A DNA stretch of 5,591 nt, from positions 1 through 5,591 of the forward strand of contig DUOU01000160.1 in assembly GCA_012838685.1 (NCBI GenBank), given 5' to 3'. The notes beneath the pieces are model-generated. The model was not told where the DNA came from and did no database searches. It saw nothing but the letters and a program-made list of their open reading frames with translations. The position numbers were made by a program, and so were the translations under genes. The DNA is from Bacteroidota bacterium (GTDB taxonomy: Bacteria; Bacteroidota; Bacteroidia; Bacteroidales; VadinHA17). Each line of letters begins with the position of its first letter. Position 1 is the first letter of the stretch. Below, one piece after another: positions 1-5,591 of this stretch.

Positions 1-14
1 CCCCCTGTTTTTTT
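1..14 (+). terminator. Possible 3' half of an upstream rho-independent terminator
   Basis: The window opens with five C residues, TG, and then a run of seven T residues. This is how the 3' arm and U-tract of an intrinsic terminator look. The matching G-rich 5' arm would lie before base 1 and cannot be seen, so this is only a suggestion. If it is right, a gene on the plus strand ends just upstream and the peptidase at 71 has its own promoter. Confidence 0.25.
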
Positions 15-20
15 CATATA

Positions 21-49
21 TTCCACGAATTTTGGTTAGATTCGCGGAA
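21..49. promoter_or_regulatory. Near-perfect 10-bp inverted repeat upstream of the M3 peptidase
   Basis: Bases 21-30 (TTCCACGAAT) and 40-49 (ATTCGCGGAA) are inverted copies matching at 9 of 10 positions, with a 9-base spacer. No T-run follows the dyad on either strand, so it does not look like a terminator. A near-consensus Bacteroidota -7 element (GAATTTTG at 27-34, compared with TAnnTTTG) lies across the left arm and spacer, and a second one (GAACTTTG, 47-54) begins in the right arm. Neither has a convincing -33 TTG. The position, 21 bases before the ATG, fits an operator over a promoter or a leader hairpin; the sequence cannot tell which. Confidence 0.4.
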
Positions 50-70
50 CTTTGATAAAACCCATGTACC

Positions 71-2173
71 ATGAACAGGCTTTTAATTTATTTATCGGTA
101 ATTTTTATGTTATTATCCAGTTGCGGGAACTCTAAAAAAGAGAATCCTTTTTTTACTGAGTGGGATACACCCTACGGTGTAGCGCCTTTTGACCAAATTA
201 AACCAGAACATTTTAAACCGGCTTTTCTCGCCGGCATGGAAGAGCACAAGAAGGAAATTGACGCTATCATAAACAACAAAGATGAACCTACATTCGAAAA
301 TACCATAAAGGCGTATGAGTACAGTGGCGCTATGCTTTCAAGGGTAAGCAGGATTTTCGGTGCCCTGAACTCGGCCAATACAAACGACGAGATACAGAAG
401 ATAAATGTTGATATGTCGCCTCTTCTCTCGAAGCACAGCGACGATATCGCTCTTAACGCTGTGCTGTTCGACAGGGTTAAAAGCGTGTACGAAAACCAAG
501 ATCAATTCAACCTCAACGCCGAAGAGAAGATGCTGCTGGACGAGATGTACAAGGATTTTGTTCGCAGTGGCGCCAACCTGTCAGATGCAGACAAGGAAAA
601 ACTGAGGGCAATCAACGAGGAGCTCTCATTGTTATCGGTGAAGTTTGGGCAGAACCTGCTGGCGGAGACCAACGGTTTCAAACTTGTTATCGAAGATGAA
701 ACTGACCTTTCCGGCCTTCCTCAAAGTGTGAGGGACCAGGCAGCGGCGATGGCAGTGTCGCTTGAGATGCCGGGCAAGTGGGTATTCACCATACAGGTGC
801 CGAGCATGACCCCTTTCCTGACCTATTCCGACAGGCGCGATCTCAGGGAAAAGCTCTATACGGCCTATATCATGAAGGGAGATAACGACAACGAATATGA
901 CAATAAAGCTATTATAGCCAGAATGGCCAGTTTGCGCCTGCAAAGATCCAACCTGCTGGGATACGATACTTACGCCGACTATGCGCTGGAAAGAACCATG
1001 GCAAAAACTCCGGATAAGGTAATGGACTTTTTGCGGCAGATATGGGACGCCGCGATTGTCGTCGCCAAGGGAGAGGCAAACGACCAGCAGGAGATGATTT
1101 TCAGGGATGGCGATAATTTCAAACTTGAGCCATGGGACTGGTGGTACTACACCGAAAGGATCAAGAAGGAGAAATATGACCTCGATGAGGAGCTTGTCCG
1201 TCCCTACCTGATGAAAGATAACGTCATAAACGGTATGTTCTACGTGGCAAACCGGCTTTATGATCTGGATTTCACCGAGAGAACGGACATACCAAAATAC
1301 CATGAGGATGTGACAACATACGAGGTTACCCGCGAAGGAAAACATATAGGTGTTCTCTTTATCGACCCCTATCCTCGCGAGTCAAAGAGAGGGGGAGCCT
1401 GGTGTGGTGCCTTCAGGAGTCAGCGCAGGGATATAGATGGTAGCATGGTAACTCCCGTGGTTTATATTGTTACCAACTCCACGCCCCCATCGGCGAACGC
1501 CCCTGCCCTATTGTCACTTGACGACGCTGAAACCTTCTTCCATGAGTTCGGCCACGCCTTGCACCAGCTGCTTTCAAACTCCACATTCCCCAGTCTTTGT
1601 GGCACATCGGTACCTCGCGATTTCGTGGAGTTGCCTTCTCAGGTGATGGAACATTGGGTGTTGGAACCGGAGGTATTGAGCGTGTACGCCAAACATTACC
1701 AGACCGGAGAGGTGATACCGACAGAGATCGTCGAAAAGATAAACAACGCCGACAAGTTCAACACCGGGTTTACCACGGTAGAGTTTTTGGCCGCTGCGCT
1801 GCTTGATATGGAATTCCATATGTTGACTGACACGGCTACCTTGGATATCAGAGAATTCGAAAAGGCGGCGATGGACAAATACGGGCTTATACCCGAGATA
1901 ACTCCCCGTTACAGATCAACATATTTCAACCATATATGGGCATCGGGGTATGCCGCCGGATACTACAGTTATTACTGGAGCGAAATGTTGGACGCCGATG
2001 CGTTCAAGGCATTCAAAGAGACAGGTGATATCTTCAACAAGGAGGTCGCTTCCAGATTTGAGTCGGAGATACTCTCAAAAGGGGGAACAAGGGATCCCAG
2101 GGAGATGTATATCAACTTCAGGGGCACCGAACCGACTATTGATGCTCTATTGGAGAACAGGGGACTGAAATAG
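71..2173 (+). CDS. dcp: M3 family peptidyl-dipeptidase (Dcp-like), lipoprotein
   Basis: Zinc metallopeptidase of family M3A, whose Dcp members release dipeptides from the C-terminus of short peptides. The 700-residue length is normal for Dcp and the gene is complete. Residues 1-17 are a short hydrophobic signal ending in the lipobox LSSC, with lipidated Cys18. The enzyme is therefore probably anchored in the envelope facing the periplasm; no acidic surface-export stretch follows the Cys. The zinc site is HEFGH at 491-495 (H491, H495, catalytic E492), with third ligand E520 in FVELPSQ, 29 residues after H491 as in Dcp. The C-terminal HIWASGYAAGYYSYYW (621-636) matches the Dcp substrate-binding segment, with H621, Y627 and Y634 at the positions of the conserved His and Tyr residues. 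The ATG at 71 is chosen because it gives an intact signal peptide; the ATG at 64 is out of frame. It converges on the dehydrogenase gene. Oligopeptidase A is the alternative M3 name. Confidence 0.95.
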   Translation: MNRLLIYLSVIFMLLSSCGNSKKENPFFTEWDTPYGVAPFDQIKPEHFKPAFLAGMEEHKKEIDAIINNKDEPTFENTIKAYEYSGAMLSRVSRIFGALNSANTNDEIQKINVDMSPLLSKHSDDIALNAVLFDRVKSVYENQDQFNLNAEEKMLLDEMYKDFVRSGANLSDADKEKLRAINEELSLLSVKFGQNLLAETNGFKLVIEDETDLSGLPQSVRDQAAAMAVSLEMPGKWVFTIQVPSMTPFLTYSDRRDLREKLYTAYIMKGDNDNEYDNKAIIARMASLRLQRSNLLGYDTYADYALERTMAKTPDKVMDFLRQIWDAAIVVAKGEANDQQEMIFRDGDNFKLEPWDWWYYTERIKKEKYDLDEELVRPYLMKDNVINGMFYVANRLYDLDFTERTDIPKYHEDVTTYEVTREGKHIGVLFIDPYPRESKRGGAWCGAFRSQRRDIDGSMVTPVVYIVTNSTPPSANAPALLSLDDAETFFHEFGHALHQLLSNSTFPSLCGTSVPRDFVELPSQVMEHWVLEPEVLSVYAKHYQTGEVIPTEIVEKINNADKFNTGFTTVEFLAAALLDMEFHMLTDTATLDIREFEKAAMDKYGLIPEITPRYRSTYFNHIWASGYAAGYYSYYWSEMLDADAFKAFKETGDIFNKEVASRFESEILSKGGTRDPREMYINFRGTEPTIDALLENRGLK

Positions 2174-2179
2174 AATAGG

Positions 2180-3358
2180 CTATTTATATCGTTTCATAAA
2201 AATCTCCTTCATATCGGCCGGAGAGAGTCGGACCGGGTTGTTCTTACAATCGGCTCTCTTCAGGATATCGTAAATGTGATCATTAGCGATCCCATACTGC
2301 GCCAATTTGGGTAATTTGAACAGTTCAACCAGGTTGTTGAGATAAACGATAAAGGCGTCGGCGTAATAGTTTTTACTCGCTCCTTCCTTCTTTCCGGTGA
2401 AAAGCAGTCCCAGCCTGGCGTACTTGATAAGGTCAACCTCGCATCCCGGAGTGGCACGCAACCTTTTTACGTTGACCTCATTGGCGGCTCCCATAAGGGT
2501 TCCGCAAATCACCCCGTGGGGAATGTTGAACCTTGCTCCCATTGGCGAAGCAAAGCCGTGCACTATTCCTAAACCGGCATTCGCGAGACAGATACCGGAG
2601 ACCATAGCGGCGAAAGACATTCCGGTGCGCGCATCCACGTCGGTTCCATCTTCATAAGAGGTCACTAGCGACTTTTTTATGGCTTTCAATCCCTCTTGCG
2701 CCAAGGCATCGGTAAAGGGGCTGGCTTCGGTAGAGATATAGGACTCTACAAGCTGCGTGAAGCAATCCATCCCGCTTGCCGCTGTGATGTCCGGCGGGCA
2801 GGTGAGTGTCAGCATAGGGTCAACCAGGGCTATTTCGGGTACGAAGTTATCATGTCGCAGCGATGCTTTGAAACCCTCCGGGCCGACCCTGGAGAGAACG
2901 GCGTTTTTTGTGGTTTCGCTTCCCGTGCCGGCAGTAGTTGGAACCGCTATAAAGGGTATTTTCTTGCCACTGTGTGTCTTGTCGCCACGACCCTCAAGGT
3001 AATCCTCTACAACACCCTCATCGGGGATCATCGCCGAAATGGCCTTGCCAGCGTCAATAACGCTCCCACCACCTATCGCCACAACACAGTTGATCTCCTT
3101 TTCGCGAAAAAATCGGGCTGTCTTGTCTACTATTGCCGGTGAAGGCTCTCCGGTGACAATTACTGGATTCACCGTGATACCGTTATCTTTCAGGGAGGCA
3201 ACTATTTTCTCGCCTTCAGGATTGTTTTGAAACGACTCTTTGCCGGTGACAAGAATTATATTGTCGCCGTAACCCTTTATCAACTTCGGCAGTTCAGCGC
3301 TCTTGCCCTTGCCAAAAATTATCTTTGGCAACACCGAAAAGTTAAAAGATCCGATCAT
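2180..3358 (-). CDS. Iron-containing alcohol dehydrogenase, variant metal site
   Basis: Cytosolic NAD(P)-dependent dehydrogenase of the iron-type (group III) ADH family, interconverting an alcohol and an aldehyde or ketone. At 392 residues it has the usual full length. The dinucleotide-binding half carries GGGSVID (96-102) and TTAGTGSE (141-148). In the helical metal-binding half, by comparison with E. coli FucO (Asp196, His200, His263, His277), the ligands are D198, Q202, H267 and H281: the second ligand is Gln, not His. The conserved His just after the third ligand in FucO (AHPLG) is Ser271 here. Such DxxTQ variants occur, as I recall, as a subfamily, so this is probably not a damaged gene; the frame is intact. 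The start ATG lies one base after the stop of the upstream ABM gene, which suggests translational coupling in one operon. Substrate is unknown; lactaldehyde or another small carbonyl compound is possible. It could act with zinc or another metal. Confidence 0.93.
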   Translation of the reverse strand: MIGSFNFSVLPKIIFGKGKSAELPKLIKGYGDNIILVTGKESFQNNPEGEKIVASLKDNGITVNPVIVTGEPSPAIVDKTARFFREKEINCVVAIGGGSVIDAGKAISAMIPDEGVVEDYLEGRGDKTHSGKKIPFIAVPTTAGTGSETTKNAVLSRVGPEGFKASLRHDNFVPEIALVDPMLTLTCPPDITAASGMDCFTQLVESYISTEASPFTDALAQEGLKAIKKSLVTSYEDGTDVDARTGMSFAAMVSGICLANAGLGIVHGFASPMGARFNIPHGVICGTLMGAANEVNVKRLRATPGCEVDLIKYARLGLLFTGKKEGASKNYYADAFIVYLNNLVELFKLPKLAQYGIANDHIYDILKRADCKNNPVRLSPADMKEIFMKRYK

Positions 3359-3359
3359 C

Positions 3360-3659
3360 CTAAAAATCTGTGGGTTTTAACATATCATATTTGATGCCCT
3401 CGCGCGGTTCGGCCATCATCTCCTGCACGGTGTCGCGCCAAACAGCGTAATGCGCGGTGTTTTTGTGCGCCGCCGCGGCCTCTGCCGAGGAGTAGGCCTC
3501 ATAAAGCATAAACCGGCAGGGATCGTCGGCCATCCTCAGAAAATCAAAACGCAAATTGCCCGGCTCTTTGACAGAAGCGTTGTGGTTGGCGGTCGATGCG
3601 GCTATAAAAGCATCTACAAATTCGGGTTTAACCTTTACATGAACACAAGTAACCATCAT
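3360..3659 (-). CDS. LsrG-like ABM-domain protein (putative monooxygenase/isomerase)
   Basis: Small 99-residue protein of the antibiotic biosynthesis monooxygenase (ABM) superfamily, which forms dimers with a ferredoxin-like fold and works without metal or cofactor. It resembles E. coli LsrG (phospho-AI-2 isomerase, 96 residues) along its whole length: NHxxSV near 25-30, EPGNLRFD (32-39), RFMLYEAY (49-56), the AHKNTAHY block (64-71) and the PR at 85-86 all have LsrG counterparts. No other lsr gene is visible, so a role in AI-2 breakdown is not shown; many relatives are called putative quinol monooxygenases. It is the first gene of a two-gene operon with the Fe-ADH, one base apart, which suggests consecutive steps on a small carbonyl compound. 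The start at 3659 is the first of two adjacent ATG codons (MM), and the second could be used. No clear Shine-Dalgarno sequence precedes it, as is common in Bacteroidota. It is not an L-rhamnose mutarotase, which has a different sequence. Confidence 0.88.
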   Translation of the reverse strand: MMVTCVHVKVKPEFVDAFIAASTANHNASVKEPGNLRFDFLRMADDPCRFMLYEAYSSAEAAAAHKNTAHYAVWRDTVQEMMAEPREGIKYDMLKPTDF

Positions 3660-3673
3660 AATCCAGATTTTTG

Positions 3674-3692
3674 TTCCCCGTTAACCGGGGAG
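3674..3692 (-). promoter_or_regulatory. GC-rich hairpin in the predicted leader of the ABM/Fe-ADH operon
   Basis: CCCCG (3676-3680) and CGGGG (3686-3690) pair perfectly around a 5-base loop (TTAAC). A T-A pair and a G-T wobble lengthen the stem to about 7 bp. No U-run follows on either strand, so it is unlikely to be a terminator. On the minus strand it would form right after the predicted transcription start and end 14 bases before the ABM start codon, where it could stabilise the mRNA or affect ribosome access. The loop region includes the palindrome GTTAAC. Confidence 0.45.
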
Positions 3693-3731
3693 GTTGAAAC
3701 AACAAAAATATGGAAAAAAACCGTTTCAACC
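3692..3731. repeat. 9-bp perfect inverted repeat in the divergent intergenic region
   Basis: GGTTGAAAC at 3692-3700 is repeated exactly in inverted form as GTTTCAACC at 3723-3731, with a 22-base A-rich spacer. The arm centres are 31 bp apart, close to three helical turns, so both lie on the same face of the DNA. One arm covers the predicted transcription start and the other the -33 region of the minus-strand promoter. This is the layout expected of a pair of operator half-sites; no regulator gene is in the window to match it. Confidence 0.5.
3703..3729 (-). promoter_or_regulatory. Predicted Bacteroidota-type promoter of the ABM/Fe-ADH operon
   Basis: Read on the minus strand, bases 3710-3703 are TATTTTTG, a full match to the -7 consensus TAnnTTTG. 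A TTG lies at 3729-3727 with 16 bases between the two, one short of the 17-23 I recall for the -33/-7 spacing. Transcription would start near 3697 and give a leader of about 38 bases. Both the TTG and the start point fall in the arms of the inverted repeat at 3692-3731. Confidence 0.45.
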
Positions 3732-3750
3732 GTGAATAAAGGATTTTTGT

Positions 3751-3758
3751 TAATTTTG
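3751..3758 (+). promoter_or_regulatory. Candidate -7 element, distal, for the rhamnosidase gene
   Basis: TAATTTTG matches the TAnnTTTG consensus exactly. No TTG is found at a suitable distance upstream. Use of this site would give a leader of about 85 bases before the ATG at 3851. In AT-rich intergenic DNA such matches can arise by chance. Confidence 0.25.
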
Positions 3759-3804
3759 ATGTCATGTGGGAAGCCGGAATACCGATAGTGTCGTCCTACT
3801 TTTA

Positions 3805-3812
3805 TATTTTTG
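3805..3812 (+). promoter_or_regulatory. Candidate -7 element, proximal, for the rhamnosidase gene
   Basis: TATTTTTG is an exact match to the Bacteroidota -7 consensus TAnnTTTG. The start point would be near 3818-3820, giving a leader of about 32 bases, which suits the ATG at 3851. No -33 TTG is seen at the right distance, so the promoter may depend on an activator, or this match may be chance. Confidence 0.35.
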
Positions 3813-3850
3813 TTTTGAGATACAATCTATAACCTACTAAGCCAACAACT

Positions 3851-5591
3851 ATGGACAACAAAAAATGGAGATTCCCGAATTTTGCCCTTTTTTGCCTGAT
3901 TCCGCTATTCGCTGTTCAGCTGCTTAACGGGCAGACATCTATTGAAAAGCTCAGGGTACAGAACAGCGACGTTCCCCTTGCTATAGAGGAGAGCAGACCG
4001 CTTTTCAGCTGGATAATGAACTCCGCCGAGAAGGGCCAAAAGCAGACGGCCTACCAGATTATCGTAACGCGGGAAAGCGACAACAGAGTAGTTTGGAACA
4101 GCGGGAAAACAGGGAGTGGGGCATCCAACAACATAAAATATCTGGGTGTCGCGCTACAACCCGAAACAGCTTACTCCTGGGAGGTGACCGTATGGGATTC
4201 AAAAGGAACGCCCATAACCGAACGGTCCAGATTCGAGACCGGCATAATGAATCCCGCCCAATACGCATGGGAGGGCGCCGAGTTCATCGGTTCCAAGGAG
4301 CGATCACTTGACGCCGCTTCAAGTATGTTGTTCGAGCTGAACACCGACTTCCGGATTGTCAGAGGCAGCGCCGCATCGGTAATCCTGGGGGCGAACGACT
4401 TCAGGATGAACGACAAGTTCCAGAACCTTGAGAATGTCGCCGGCGAAAACTATATCCGCTTTGAGATAGATATTTCGGGGGTGGGAACCGACAAAGGCGC
4501 GGCGCTGAATATCTACAGGGTCGGTTACGGCAAGGGCGACTCGCCGACAAAACCCTACTATACCCTGTCCGCGGAGCAGTTCCCCGAATCGAATATCAAC
4601 GAACTGATCACCCCGGCCAACAAGAACAGTCTCCACAACTTGTCCATTACCGTTGACGCCGGAGATATAACCGTTAAAATAGACAACACAACGTTAACCA
4701 CCTCAAAACCAACCTCTCCACAACAAGGGGGCGCTCCCGGAGGCGGTGGCTTTGGCGGATTCGGCAGGGGCAATACCGGTGTCGCACGCATATCCGTGAG
4801 CAATTACTCCACGGGCAACAACTTCAACACATTCCCCAACCTGTGCGAAATAGGTTTCGCCGCGAACCCCGGGGATGTCGCCGAATTCACTGACTACGTT
4901 ATCAAGATGATCGGACAGACATCGCCCGAATATTCCGTGGTTTTTGGAGCGACAACCACAACCAATTACAACATATTCACCCGATTACAAGGCATATCAG
5001 TAAATGGCAACAAAATAACGGTCAACAACAACACCAATAAAGTGATGGTCGGTTACACCGATCCAAGCTACGGCGCGAACACCATGCTGCGCACCACCTT
5101 CAGCAGCGCTGAGGGCAAAACAATAACCAAAGCCAAGCTTTACGTCACCTCAATGGGTTCGTACGAGATGTATATAAACGGCGAAAGGGTTGGCGACGAC
5201 TGGTTTTCTCCCGGCGACAGCCAGTTTAGGGAGACACTGTGCTATTACGCCTATGACGTTACCGAAATGTTGAAAAATGGCGCCAACGCCATGGGAGCGA
5301 TACTCAACTCGGGCTGGTACACGGGTTATATGACATTTACCCCTTCCAACTTCAACTTTTTTGGGGATTTTGAGGCCCTGCTTTCCAAACTGGTCATAAC
5401 CTACGATGATGGTAGCGAACAACTGGTGGTGAGCGACGACGACACCTGGAAGGTTTACAAAGATGGACCGATACGCTTCGGCGGCTTCTTCCAGGGCGAA
5501 AGATATGACGCCAACAAAGAGCCTGAAATAGCGGGCTGGTCGACCACAAATTACAACGACATAAGTTGGAAGAAGGCACAAATAATAGAGA
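3851..5591 (+). CDS. GH78-type alpha-L-rhamnosidase, N-terminal part (runs off the window)
   Basis: Secreted glycoside hydrolase that would release terminal L-rhamnose from glycans or glycosides. The frame is open for 580 codons to the last base with no stop, so the gene is cut by the window edge. An in-frame TAA at 3830-3832 with no start codon before the ATG at 3851 fixes the start. Residues 5-27 are a signal peptide (KKWR, then a hydrophobic stretch), cut probably near NG|QTS. Residues 30-131 are an Ig-like rhamnosidase N-terminal domain (RPLFSW, AYQIIV, YSWEVTVWD). Residues about 155-355 look like an extra concanavalin-type beta-sandwich (ANDFRMNDKF; IGFAANPGDVAEF) holding a Gly-rich loop at 293-307. 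Residues about 411-555 match the Bac_rhamnosid_N domain (YVTSMGSYEMYINGERVGD, FSPG, YDVTEML, NSGWYTGY). The concanavalin-like, (alpha/alpha)6 catalytic and C-terminal domains must follow beyond the edge, so catalytic residues cannot be checked. It is divergent from the ABM/Fe-ADH operon. Confidence 0.9.
   Translation, partial: MDNKKWRFPNFALFCLIPLFAVQLLNGQTSIEKLRVQNSDVPLAIEESRPLFSWIMNSAEKGQKQTAYQIIVTRESDNRVVWNSGKTGSGASNNIKYLGVALQPETAYSWEVTVWDSKGTPITERSRFETGIMNPAQYAWEGAEFIGSKERSLDAASSMLFELNTDFRIVRGSAASVILGANDFRMNDKFQNLENVAGENYIRFEIDISGVGTDKGAALNIYRVGYGKGDSPTKPYYTLSAEQFPESNINELITPANKNSLHNLSITVDAGDITVKIDNTTLTTSKPTSPQQGGAPGGGGFGGFGRGNTGVARISVSNYSTGNNFNTFPNLCEIGFAANPGDVAEFTDYVIKMIGQTSPEYSVVFGATTTTNYNIFTRLQGISVNGNKITVNNNTNKVMVGYTDPSYGANTMLRTTFSSAEGKTITKAKLYVTSMGSYEMYINGERVGDDWFSPGDSQFRETLCYYAYDVTEMLKNGANAMGAILNSGWYTGYMTFTPSNFNFFGDFEALLSKLVITYDDGSEQLVVSDDDTWKVYKDGPIRFGGFFQGERYDANKEPEIAGWSTTNYNDISWKKAQIIE

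Noticed and set aside
632..1345. A 237-codon open frame on the minus strand inside the peptidase gene
   Set aside because: It is wholly antisense to a clearly recognised M3 peptidase, shows no family motif, and its length is explained by the codon use of the real gene.
2168..2185. AAATAG/CTATTT inverted repeat as a bidirectional terminator
   Set aside because: The symmetry arises because both proteins end in an AAA lysine codon plus TAG. A 6-bp AT-rich stem with no real T-run is too weak.
2696..3142. A 148-codon plus-strand frame antisense to the Fe-ADH
   Set aside because: It overlaps conserved dehydrogenase motifs on the other strand and its translation has no recognisable domain.
3360..3659. 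The small protein as L-rhamnose mutarotase (RhaM), given the rhamnosidase next door
   Set aside because: It shares only the general fold. The EPGNLRFD and AHKNTAHY motifs match the LsrG/ABM type, not RhaM.
3450..3788. A 112-codon plus-strand frame across the ABM gene and the intergenic region
   Set aside because: It is antisense to the LsrG-like gene for most of its length, low in complexity in the remainder, and crosses the likely regulatory repeats.
3851..3940. Rhamnosidase as a lipoprotein, because of the Cys at residue 15
   Set aside because: The preceding residues (ALF) do not form a lipobox and the Cys lies in the middle of the hydrophobic stretch. A standard signal peptide cut near residue 27 fits better.
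5150..5581. A 143-codon minus-strand frame inside the rhamnosidase
   Set aside because: The opposite strand encodes the conserved Bac_rhamnosid_N domain; the antisense translation has no motif.

Overview
The window looks like chromosomal DNA of a member of the Bacteroidota. Three things suggest this: a Dcp-type M3 peptidase made as a lipoprotein, a large secreted GH78 rhamnosidase with several N-terminal beta-sandwich domains, and TAnnTTTG-like promoter elements in place of sigma70 boxes, with no clear Shine-Dalgarno sequences. No RNA gene, mobile element, CRISPR array or integration scar is visible. The genus cannot be fixed from this sequence.

Layout. Bases 1-70 are non-coding and hold a possible tail of an upstream terminator and a near-perfect 10-bp dyad just before the first gene. 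Bases 71-2173 (+) encode a complete 700-residue M3 peptidyl-dipeptidase lipoprotein. It converges, with only 6 bases between the stop codons, on a two-gene operon read on the minus strand: a 99-residue LsrG-like ABM-domain protein (3659-3360), then an iron-type alcohol dehydrogenase (3358-2180), one base apart. Bases 3660-3850 are a divergent intergenic region with promoter-like elements for both directions, a 9-bp inverted repeat that brackets the minus-strand promoter, and a GC-rich hairpin in the predicted leader of the operon. From 3851 (+) to the end of the window an open frame of 580 codons with no stop encodes the N-terminal part of a GH78-type alpha-L-rhamnosidase. Its catalytic domain lies beyond the window edge.

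How they may work together. The peptidase is probably an independent gene for peptide breakdown in the cell envelope. The divergent pair (secreted rhamnosidase; cytosolic LsrG-like protein plus Fe-ADH) shares one control region. A reasonable but unproven reading is that the dehydrogenase handles a small carbonyl compound, for example lactaldehyde from rhamnose, with the ABM protein acting on a related intermediate. The dehydrogenase has Gln where FucO-type enzymes have a metal-binding His. No wholly new system is evident; the most interesting items are the divergent control region, the LsrG-like/Fe-ADH pair and the extra domain with a glycine-rich loop in the rhamnosidase.
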